Shown in pieces: positions 1 through 4,863 of a stretch of DNA of 10,460 nt (the first letter of the stretch is position 1; the number at the start of each line of letters is the position of its first letter). The stretch comes from a bacterium (lineage in GTDB: Bacteria; Patescibacteriota; Minisyncoccia; Portnoybacterales; JAGGTM01): positions 1 through 10,460 of the forward strand of contig JAGGTM010000074.1 of NCBI GenBank assembly GCA_021163745.1, written 5' to 3'. Both the position numbers and the translations under genes were made by a program. The notes under the pieces were generated by a model. It was not told where the DNA came from. It was given only the letters and a program-made list of their open reading frames with translations, and made no database searches.

Positions 1-15
1 GTCCTGCCTCGCCCA
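1..15 (+). tRNA. 3' end of a tRNA cut by the window edge
   Basis: The first bases match the 3' strand of a T stem (3-7), a seven-base 3' acceptor strand CTCGCCC (8-14) and a discriminator A (15). The same bases recur at 88-102 as the 3' end of the next tRNA-like sequence. The isotype cannot be read because the anticodon lies outside the window. The acceptor strand would pair with GGGCGAG, which would suit a tRNA-Val, but that is a guess. No CCA is encoded. Confidence 0.6.
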
Positions 16-27
16 CTTACTTATAAA

Positions 28-102
28 AGGAACGTAGCTCGGTTGGTTAGAGCGCTCCGACATACGTCGGAGAGGTCGCAGGTTCAAGTCCTGCCTCGCC
101 CA
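28..102 (+). pseudogene. Aberrant tRNA-like sequence (possible tRNA pseudogene)
   Basis: The D arm is intact (GCTC 37-40 with GAGC 50-53, loop GGTTGGTTA), and so is the T arm (GCAGG 78-82 with CCTGC 90-94, loop TTCAAGT). Two parts fail. The anticodon arm is CTCCG (55-59) with CGGAG (68-72) around an eight-base loop, ACATACGT, with no T at the position expected for base 33, so no anticodon can be assigned; a TAC triplet lies at 63-65. The acceptor 5' strand (28-34) pairs with only three of the seven 3' bases (95-101). Its 3' end is identical to the preceding partial tRNA. This suggests a degenerate or rearranged copy of its neighbour rather than a working tRNA. Confidence 0.5.
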
Positions 103-112
103 CTTATAAAGA

Positions 113-131
113 GGGTACTTAGTCGGTACCC
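113..131. other. Small hairpin between two tRNA genes
   Basis: GGGTAC (113-118) can pair perfectly with GTACCC (126-131) around a seven-base loop TTAGTCG. It lies between the aberrant tRNA and tRNA-Ala and has no T-tract, so it is not a clear terminator. It could be a processing structure or a remnant of another tRNA arm. Confidence 0.35.
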
Positions 132-148
132 ACTCAAATTTTGGAAAT

Positions 149-221
149 GGGCCTGTAGCTCAATTGGCAGAGCACCTCATTTGCACTGAGGAGGTTACCG
201 GTTCAAGTCCGGTCAGGTCCA
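149..221 (+). tRNA. tRNA-Ala (anticodon TGC)
   Basis: A full cloverleaf can be drawn. The acceptor GGGCCTG (149-155) pairs with CAGGTCC (214-220) with one G-T wobble. The D arm is normal. The anticodon stem CCTCA/TGAGG encloses the loop TTTGCAC, giving anticodon TGC. The T stem ACCGG/CCGGT (197-201, 209-213) carries the loop TTCAAGT. The discriminator is A221 and no CCA follows, so CCA would be added after transcription. It reads all GCN alanine codons by wobble. Confidence 0.93.
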
Positions 222-232
222 AAATTTAGGCG

Positions 233-277
233 GATAAGCAGCAGAGGTCACGAGCTCAAATTTCCTCATCTCTGCTT
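233..277 (+). other. tRNA 3'-half-like stretch or hairpin
   Basis: The bases from about 232 contain GATAAGCAGC followed by AGGTCACGAG, which resemble the anticodon-to-T-arm part of a tRNA-Ile(GAT). However, the T stem pairs poorly (ACGAG against TTCCT), the variable region does not fit standard numbering, and no 5' half is present. The same bases also form a plain hairpin, GCAGAG (240-245) with CTCTGC further on. Either reading is weak. It fills the gap between tRNA-Ala and the pseudouridine synthase start. Confidence 0.2.
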
Positions 278-286
278 CAAATTTTA

Positions 287-997
287 ATGAAAATTAAAAT
301 TATCTATCAAGATAAAGATGTGATAATAGTAGAAAAACCAGCGGGAATACTTGTTCATCCTGTAAAATCAAAAGAGCATCCTAAAACTTTAATTGACTAT
401 CTTTGTAAAAAATTCCCTGAGATTAAAAAAGTAGGAAATGACCCTATAAGACCAGGAATTGTACATCGTTTAGACAAAGATACTTCTGGGTTAATAATTG
501 TTGCCAGAAATAATTTTTCATTTAATTATTTAATTTCAAAATTTTCAAAAGGAGAAATCGAAAAACATTATTTTGCTTTAGTTTATGGAAAAATAAAAGA
601 CAAAAAAGGAATAATTAATAAAGCAATAACTATTTCTAAAAACGGAAAGAGAAAAGCATTATTAGACAAAAAATCAAAATCTGCTATAACTCAATACAAA
701 GTTATAAAAGAATTTCAAGTAAAAAATCAATGGTTTTCTTTTTTAGAGGTTATTCCAAAAACAGGAAGAACACATCAGATAAGAGTACATTTATCCTCCA
801 TCGGACATCCTATTTTAGGGGATAAAAAATATAAATTTAAAAGAACACCGCAGATACCCGAACTAAAAAGACAGTTTCTTCATGCTTACTACTTGAAATT
901 TAAATTACCAAGTGGTATATTAAAATCGTTTGCATCTCCATTGCCAACAGACTTAATAAACTCATTAAAATGGTTAGAGAAAAAATCTAAAGGTTAA
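287..997 (+). CDS. RluA-family 23S rRNA/tRNA pseudouridine synthase
   Basis: This enzyme isomerises uridine to pseudouridine in structured RNA, most likely 23S rRNA, in the cytoplasm. The family motif HRLDKDTSG is at residues 60-68, and the aspartate at 63 is the expected catalytic nucleophile. GRTHQIRVH at 160-168 is the second family signature, near the active site. At 236 residues it consists of the catalytic domain only; the N-terminal S4 RNA-binding domain of RluD/RluC is absent, as in RluA. The exact target uridines therefore cannot be assigned, and no symbol is given. The ATG at 287 places the first beta strand (IIYQDKDVIIVEKPAG) directly after the start. No Shine-Dalgarno is visible. 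It ends 9 nt before rplS, which suggests a shared transcript. Confidence 0.9.
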   Translation: MKIKIIYQDKDVIIVEKPAGILVHPVKSKEHPKTLIDYLCKKFPEIKKVGNDPIRPGIVHRLDKDTSGLIIVARNNFSFNYLISKFSKGEIEKHYFALVYGKIKDKKGIINKAITISKNGKRKALLDKKSKSAITQYKVIKEFQVKNQWFSFLEVIPKTGRTHQIRVHLSSIGHPILGDKKYKFKRTPQIPELKRQFLHAYYLKFKLPSGILKSFASPLPTDLINSLKWLEKKSKG

Positions 998-1006
998 AAA
1001 ACTCCT

Positions 1007-1354
1007 ATGGATGAAGTTATTCTATTTACAAAATCTCAACTAAGAAAAGATTTGCCCGAAATTCGGCCGGGTTATACTGTATGCGTCTACCAAAAAATAA
1101 AAGAAGGAAACAAAGAAAGAATCCAGCCATTTGAGGGTGTAGTTATCGCAAGAAAACACGGAAAAGGAATAGGCGCTACCATTACGGTAAGAAAAATCTC
1201 TCATGGAGTAGGAGTAGAGAAAATTTTTCCTATTCATTCTCCAGTTATCCAAAAAATTGAAGTAATCAGAAAAGGCAAAGTAAGAAGGGCAAAACTTTAT
1301 TATTTAAGAAAAAAATCTGCTAAACAGGCGAGGTTAAAGGAAATAACAAAGTAA
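1007..1354 (+). CDS. rplS: 50S ribosomal protein bL19
   Basis: bL19 is a large-subunit protein at the interface with the 30S subunit. At 115 residues it has the usual length. Conserved blocks run through the whole chain: an RPGYTVCVYQKIKEG segment, RIQPFEGVVIARKHG, TITVRKISHGVGVEKIFP, and the basic tail KVRRAKLYYLR. An AAAGG at 989-993 lies 13 nt upstream of the ATG, rather far for a ribosome-binding site. It follows the pseudouridine synthase by 9 nt. Its C-terminal segment LRKKSAKQARLKEITK has a diverged second copy about 80 bases downstream (1430-1483). Confidence 0.97.
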   Translation: MDEVILFTKSQLRKDLPEIRPGYTVCVYQKIKEGNKERIQPFEGVVIARKHGKGIGATITVRKISHGVGVEKIFPIHSPVIQKIEVIRKGKVRRAKLYYLRKKSAKQARLKEITK

Positions 1355-1359
1355 ACCTC

Positions 1360-1387
1360 CACACTATGCTTTTACAGGCATGGTGTG
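1360..1387 (+). other. Hairpin after rplS, no T-tract
   Basis: CACACTATGC (1360-1369) pairs with GCATGGTGTG (1378-1387) over ten base pairs, one of them T-G, around the loop TTTTACAG. It starts six bases after the rplS stop and ends ten bases before the tRNA-Leu fragment. No run of T follows, so it is not a textbook intrinsic terminator. It may protect the mRNA 3' end or mark a processing point before the tRNA. The T-G pair favours RNA read from the plus strand. Confidence 0.55.
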
Positions 1388-1394
1388 AGATTAA

Positions 1395-1423
1395 AAGCCC
1401 AGGTGGCGGAACTGGCAGACGCG
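1395..1423 (+). repeat. 29-bp direct repeat, left copy (tRNA-Leu 5' end)
   Basis: These 29 bases are identical to 2156-2184 and comprise two leader bases plus the first 27 bases of tRNA-Leu. The two copies bracket the rplS-tail and homing endonuclease segment, much like the ends of an element inserted in a tRNA gene. Unlike most tRNA integrations, here the 5' rather than the 3' part is duplicated. Confidence 0.85.
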
Positions 1424-1432
1424 TGGCTTGAG
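1397..1432 (+). pseudogene. 5' half of a tRNA-Leu, truncated at the anticodon
   Basis: The first 27 bases equal the intact tRNA-Leu at 2158. They are followed by a diverged anticodon stem strand (GTGGC), TT, and the anticodon triplet GAG at 1430-1432, where similarity to tRNA stops. No 3' half follows; the next bases match the tail of an rplS gene. It is also one base shorter than the intact copy before the anticodon stem. It cannot fold into a tRNA and is read as the remnant of a gene broken in its anticodon loop. Confidence 0.75.
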
Positions 1433-1483
1433 CTAAAAAAGAAATCAGCCAAAGAAGCGAGATTGAAAAGGATTCAAGATTGA
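1430..1483 (+). pseudogene. Second, diverged rplS C-terminal tail
   Basis: Read in frame, the bases give E-LKKKSAKEARLKRIQD then TGA (1481-1483). This aligns with the end of the bL19 gene just upstream, LRKKSAKQARLKEITK: the SAK-ARLK core is shared and about eleven of sixteen residues match. The DNA of the two copies differs clearly, so this is not a fresh local duplication. More likely it is the 3' end of rplS from a related genome, carried in with the endonuclease gene that overlaps its stop codon. No start or body of the gene is present. Confidence 0.7.
1466..1472 (+). promoter_or_regulatory. Ribosome-binding site of the homing endonuclease
   Basis: AAAAGGA ends seven bases before the TTG at 1480. 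It is the only well-placed Shine-Dalgarno-like sequence I see in the window and supports the TTG start over the in-frame ATG at 1513, which has none. It lies inside the rplS-like tail, so in the parental arrangement translation of the two would have been coupled. Confidence 0.5.
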
Positions 1484-2193
1484 AAGAGATTTTTGAAAAA
1501 ATAATCAGATTTATGAGAGGTAATCAGAAAAATAAAAATTATATTATAAAATGGACTCCTGAATTTGCTTACGCTATTGGGTTATTAACCACAGATGGAA
1601 GTTTGTCTATTGATGGAAGACATATAAATTTTACCTCTAAAGATAAAGAATTAGTTGAAACATTCTGTAAATGTTTAAAATTGAAAAACAAAATAGGGCG
1701 GAAAAGCAGAGGCGAGGGGAAAGAAAAGAAATATTATCAGGTTCAATTTGGAAATGTCAAACTTTATCGTTGGTTAGAGAAAATTGGATTAACGCCACAT
1801 AAATCAAAAACCATAAGCGCTCTTAAAATACCAAATAAATATTTCTTTGACTTTTTAAGAGGACATTTTGACGGAGATGGTTCTTGTTTTTCATTTTGGG
1901 ATAAAAGATGGTTAAATAGCTTTATGTTTTATACTTATTTCATTTCTAGTAGTGTATCTCATCTTAAATGGCTTCACTCACGTATTGAAAGTTTAGCAAA
2001 AGTGCGCGGAAGTATACGTGAATATACAAAAGGGGCATGGAGAATACAATATGCTAAACGCAGTTCTCAAATTTTGTGGAAAAAAATGTACTATAAAAAA
2101 GATATTCCCTGTCTTTTACGAAAACGTCGAAAAATAGAAAATATTTTAAAAATTCAAGCCCAGGTGGCGGAACTGGCAGACGCGGCAGCCTGA
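1480..2193 (+). CDS. LAGLIDADG homing endonuclease
   Basis: The 237-residue protein carries two LAGLIDADG-type motifs: FAYAIGLLTTDG at residues 29-40 and FDFLRGHFDGDG at about 123-134. Their acidic residues (D39, D133) are the expected metal-binding catalytic positions. Two motifs in one chain indicate a single-chain enzyme with two pseudo-symmetric halves, which recognises a long, near-unique DNA site. I chose TTG at 1480 because AAAAGGA lies seven bases upstream; it overlaps the stop of the rplS-like tail (ATTGA). The last 12 codons, including the stop, lie inside tRNA-Leu, so the C-terminus AQVAELADAAA is encoded by the tRNA 5' half. It is free-standing: no intron or intein surrounds it. 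By inference it targets the tRNA-Leu/rplS locus. It could be active or decaying, though the frame is intact. Confidence 0.85.
   Translation: MKEIFEKIIRFMRGNQKNKNYIIKWTPEFAYAIGLLTTDGSLSIDGRHINFTSKDKELVETFCKCLKLKNKIGRKSRGEGKEKKYYQVQFGNVKLYRWLEKIGLTPHKSKTISALKIPNKYFFDFLRGHFDGDGSCFSFWDKRWLNSFMFYTYFISSSVSHLKWLHSRIESLAKVRGSIREYTKGAWRIQYAKRSSQILWKKMYYKKDIPCLLRKRRKIENILKIQAQVAELADAAA
2156..2184 (+). repeat. 29-bp direct repeat, right copy (tRNA-Leu 5' end)
   Basis: Identical to 1395-1423. This copy is part of the intact tRNA-Leu and also encodes the end of the endonuclease. Recombination between the copies would remove 761 bp and restore a simple rplS-tRNA-Leu order. Confidence 0.85.
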
Positions 2194-2242
2194 GGAGCTG
2201 TGCCTAATTTTAGGCGTGCGGGTTCAAATCCCGCCCTGGGCA
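2158..2242 (+). tRNA. tRNA-Leu (anticodon GAG)
   Basis: The class II tRNA is complete at 85 nt. The acceptor GCCCAGG (2158-2164) pairs fully with CCTGGGC (2235-2241), and A2242 is the discriminator. The anticodon stem GCAGC/GCTGT encloses the loop CTGAGGA, giving GAG. A long variable arm folds as TGCCTAA with TTAGGCG. The T arm is GCGGG/CCCGC with loop TTCAAAT. No CCA is encoded. It decodes CUC/CUU leucine codons. Its 5' half is shared with the C-terminus of the homing endonuclease frame. Confidence 0.95.
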
Positions 2243-2276
2243 TAAAAAAATTGGCTTTCAGAGGCCAATTTTTTTA
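2243..2276. terminator. Bidirectional intrinsic terminator between tRNA-Leu and ymdB
   Basis: A TTGGC/GCCAA core flanked by seven A on one side and seven T on the other forms a stem of about 13 pairs (2243-2255 with 2264-2276) with the loop TTTCAGAG. Because the tracts are symmetric, it gives a stem plus U-run on both strands. It can thus end tRNA-Leu transcripts from the left and ymdB transcripts from the right (ymdB stops at 2298). Confidence 0.85.
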
Positions 2277-2297
2277 TAGAATCTTAAAAATTCTCAT

Positions 2298-3080
2298 TTA
2301 TAATTCCAATACTTCTTTCAATCTTTTAATTGACTTTGCCTTATTTTTAGATAAAGTTTCCACCAAAACTGCATTGATCTCCACAGGGCCTTGGGCTACT
2401 TCTAATCTGTAAGGGATTTGGGTTTTAAATACCTTCAATGCTATTTCTTTATCCATTCCTAAAGAAGAATCTTTAACTCCTACCATCCCTACATCTGAAA
2501 TATAAGCAGTGCCTCTTGGCAAAATTCTCTCATCTGCCGTAGGAATATGAGTATGCGTTCCTAACACCGCTGAAACCCTTCCGTCTAAATACCACCCTAA
2601 ACATATCTTTTCTGAAGTTGCCTCTGCATGCCAATCTACTATCACGCTATCAATATCTTCTACTTCGCTTAAAATTTCATCTGCACACCTAAATGGGTCA
2701 TCATAATTGTAGTGCATAAAAACTCTTCCAATCAAATTAATAACTAAAATTTTCTTTGTTCTAATCTGAACTACCTTCCATCCTTTTCCGGGGCAAATAG
2801 AAGGATAATTTGCTGGTCTGATTAGTGGAATTTCTTCGTTTTCTAAAAGAGAAATAACTTTTTTATTATCCCAAATATGATCTCCGGAAGTAACAAAATC
2901 AATTCCCGCATCCAAAATTTCTTTTAATGATTTTTCGGTAATCCCCCTCCCATGAGCTATATTTTCTCCGTTTGCCACTACAAAATCTGGCCGGTATTCT
3001 TTTCTCCATTTAGGCAAAACAATTTTTATTGCTTCTCTGCCCGGTTTGCCTACAATATCACCAAAAAATAGAATTTTCAT
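2298..3080 (-). CDS. ymdB: YmdB-family metallophosphoesterase (2',3'-cyclic nucleotide phosphodiesterase-like)
   Basis: This 260-residue protein has the full length of the YmdB family, calcineurin-like phosphoesterases with a two-metal centre; the Bacillus member hydrolyses 2',3'-cyclic AMP and is encoded next to RNase Y. Visible motifs: GDIVGKPG (D8), NGEN (E39, N40), SGDHIWD (residues 65-71), DWHAEATSEK (H151) and GTHTH (H176, H178). One metal-ligand position differs: residue 67, usually Asn in GNHTWD, is Asp here. An aspartate can still bind metal, so activity is plausible. The gene starts 29 nt after rny ends, with no terminator between, so they form an operon. RNase Y and many other RNases leave cyclic or phosphorylated ends, which fits a shared role in RNA turnover. 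No Shine-Dalgarno precedes the ATG. Confidence 0.92.
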   Translation of the reverse strand: MKILFFGDIVGKPGREAIKIVLPKWRKEYRPDFVVANGENIAHGRGITEKSLKEILDAGIDFVTSGDHIWDNKKVISLLENEEIPLIRPANYPSICPGKGWKVVQIRTKKILVINLIGRVFMHYNYDDPFRCADEILSEVEDIDSVIVDWHAEATSEKICLGWYLDGRVSAVLGTHTHIPTADERILPRGTAYISDVGMVGVKDSSLGMDKEIALKVFKTQIPYRLEVAQGPVEINAVLVETLSKNKAKSIKRLKEVLEL

Positions 3081-3109
3081 AATTAAAACAGAAACAGAAT
3101 AAACTTAAA

Positions 3110-4639
3110 CTATCTAGCATATTCTATTACTCTGGTTTCTCTTATCACATTTATTTTAATTTCTCCGGGATAACGCAACTCTTCATGAATCCTATTGGCA
3201 ATTTCTTTGGCTAATTTGTATGCCCCCAAATCGTCCACTTTCTCTGGGCTAACAAAAACCCTTACTTCTCTTCCCGCCTGAATAGCATATGCCTTTTCTA
3301 CCCCGTCAAAAGAACTCGCAATATCTTCTAGTTCCTGTAATCTCCTCAGGTATGCTTCTAGAGTATCTTTTCTTGCTCCTGGTCTCGCTCCGGAAATTTT
3401 ATCTGCTACATGCACAATAACTGACTCTATTGTCTCAAAAGGATATTCTTCGTGGTGTGCCTGCATTGCTTTTATTGTTTCTTCTTCTATATTAAATTTT
3501 GCCAATATTCTTCTTCCTATTTCCACATGAGACCCCTGAATTTCATGATCTAATGCTTTTCCGATATCATGCAAAAGTCCTGCCTTTCTTGCTATCTCCA
3601 CATTTGCTCCTAGTTCAGAAGCAATGGCAGAAGCCAAATGTGCTACTTCCACAGAATGATAAAGGACATTTTGTCCATAACTTGTCCTAAAATACAATCT
3701 TCCTAATATTTTTACTAGACGAGGATCCAATCCCAAAACCCCCGCATCGTATACTGCTTTTTCTCCCTCCTCCTGAATTTTTTGATTAATTTCCTGTTTT
3801 GCCATTTCTACAGTTTCTTCAATCCTCGCGGGCTGGATTCTTCCATCGGCTAATAATCTCTCTAATGCAATTCTTGCAATCTGCCTTCTTACCGGATCAA
3901 AACAGGATAAAGTCACTGCTCCGGGGGTATCGTCAATTAGAAGTTCTACTCCAGTAAGTTTTTCAAATGTTTTTATATTTCTTCCTTCTTTCCCAATAAT
4001 CCTTCCTTTCAGGTCTTCATCCGGCAAACTTACTGTAGTAGAAGTCAGTTCAGAAGCAGAGGGGGCAGAAATTCTCTGAATTGCAAATGCAATTATTTTT
4101 TGCGCCCTTCTATTTAATTCTTCTTTCCCTTCTTCTTCCAGCTTCTTAATTCTATCTAATAAAACTTGTTTATATTCTGCTTCTATGTTGTTTATAAGCG
4201 CTTCTTTTGCTTCTTTTTTGGAAAGCCCCGAAATTTTCTCAAGTTTTCTAATTTCCTCATTTTTATAGTTCTCTATTTCGCTTCTTATAATCTTTATTTG
4301 CTTTGCTTTTTCTTTTAGCTTTTTGTATGCCTGCTCCAATTCTCTATCTTTTCGCTCTATACTCTGCTCTTTTCTGGTCAATCTTTCTTGAATATTTGCC
4401 AAACGAATTTGAACTTCCCTCTGTTGATTTTTTGCCTCTTCCAATATTTTATCCGCCTGTTCTTTTGCTTTAGATAACGTTTCTTTCGCTTGAGTTTTTG
4501 CATTAGAAATTAACTTATTTATCTTCGCCTCAATCGTTCCCGCCTGCCTTTTTGCAATAGATTGTCTAGCCAGATAACCTAAAATTACGCCTATGCTTAA
4601 AGAAATTATTATTCCTATAAGAAAATATAAATTTATCAT
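3110..4639 (-). CDS. rny: Ribonuclease Y (membrane-anchored endoribonuclease)
   Basis: RNase Y starts mRNA decay by endonucleolytic cutting at the inner face of the membrane. The 509-residue chain has the complete family layout: one N-terminal membrane segment (about residues 3-24), a long charged coiled coil (about 30-185), a KH RNA-binding domain with GRIIGKEGRN at 212-221, and an HD domain with HDIGKALDH at 357-365, AHHEE at 394-398 and D413 in VADKISGARPG. H357 and D358 are the metal-binding pair that names the domain. Length is typical. The ATG at 4639 places the hydrophobic helix at the extreme N-terminus, as expected, and lies about 26 nt from the predicted transcription start. No Shine-Dalgarno is present. 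It heads the rny-ymdB operon. Confidence 0.97.
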   Translation of the reverse strand: MINLYFLIGIIISLSIGVILGYLARQSIAKRQAGTIEAKINKLISNAKTQAKETLSKAKEQADKILEEAKNQQREVQIRLANIQERLTRKEQSIERKDRELEQAYKKLKEKAKQIKIIRSEIENYKNEEIRKLEKISGLSKKEAKEALINNIEAEYKQVLLDRIKKLEEEGKEELNRRAQKIIAFAIQRISAPSASELTSTTVSLPDEDLKGRIIGKEGRNIKTFEKLTGVELLIDDTPGAVTLSCFDPVRRQIARIALERLLADGRIQPARIEETVEMAKQEINQKIQEEGEKAVYDAGVLGLDPRLVKILGRLYFRTSYGQNVLYHSVEVAHLASAIASELGANVEIARKAGLLHDIGKALDHEIQGSHVEIGRRILAKFNIEEETIKAMQAHHEEYPFETIESVIVHVADKISGARPGARKDTLEAYLRRLQELEDIASSFDGVEKAYAIQAGREVRVFVSPEKVDDLGAYKLAKEIANRIHEELRYPGEIKINVIRETRVIEYAR

Positions 4640-4671
4640 AAGATTTTAAAGCTAAGTTACCCATTTCTTGT

Positions 4672-4699
4672 ATTTTAGTCAAAACATGAAAATTGTCAA
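4672..4699 (-). promoter_or_regulatory. sigma70-type promoter of rny-ymdB
   Basis: On the minus strand there is a perfect -35 TTGACA (4694-4699) and, after a 16-base spacer, TAAAAT (4672-4677), five of six matches to the -10 consensus. The start would be near 4665, giving a short leader of about 26 nt before the rny ATG. Confidence 0.7.
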
Positions 4700-4714
4700 T
4701 CAAATTTACAAAAA

Positions 4715-4732
4715 ACTAAAACCAATTTTAGT
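4715..4732. promoter_or_regulatory. Inverted repeat upstream of the rny promoter
   Basis: ACTAAAA (4715-4721) and TTTTAGT (4726-4732) are perfect inverted copies four bases apart. They lie about 16 bases upstream of the rny -35, in the divergent rny/pilB spacer. This could be an operator, but AT-rich palindromes also arise by chance. Confidence 0.25.
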
Positions 4733-4743
4733 ATCATTTTTAA

Positions 4744-4773
4744 TTGCTCAACCAAAATCTATTTCGGTATCAT
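4744..4773 (+). promoter_or_regulatory. Weak candidate promoter for pilB
   Basis: TTGCTC (4744-4749) and TATCAT (4768-4773) are 18 bases apart. The -10 matches five of six consensus bases, the -35 only three. It would give a leader of about 84 nt. The rest of the 224-bp rny/pilB spacer is AT-rich with no other clear signal. Confidence 0.25.
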
Positions 4774-4863
4774 AGCCAAATTGTTTAACGCCTGAAAAAT
4801 AAAAACACGAAATTTTAATTCGTCAATATTTAAAAATTTCAATATATAGGTTAACATAAAATA

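Noticed and set aside
1397..2242. Group I intron in tRNA-Leu with the endonuclease as intron-encoded gene
   Set aside because: The downstream tRNA-Leu is complete with its own 5' half, so no splicing is needed, and no intron core structure was seen. The rplS-like tail between them also does not fit an intron.
2200..2412. Open frame starting within tRNA-Leu and running opposite the end of ymdB
   Set aside because: It crosses a tRNA, a terminator and the antisense of a conserved gene; its protein resembles nothing and it has no start signal.
3499..3690. Open frame opposite the RNase Y HD domain
   Set aside because: It is a by-product of the strongly conserved rny coding sequence on the other strand.
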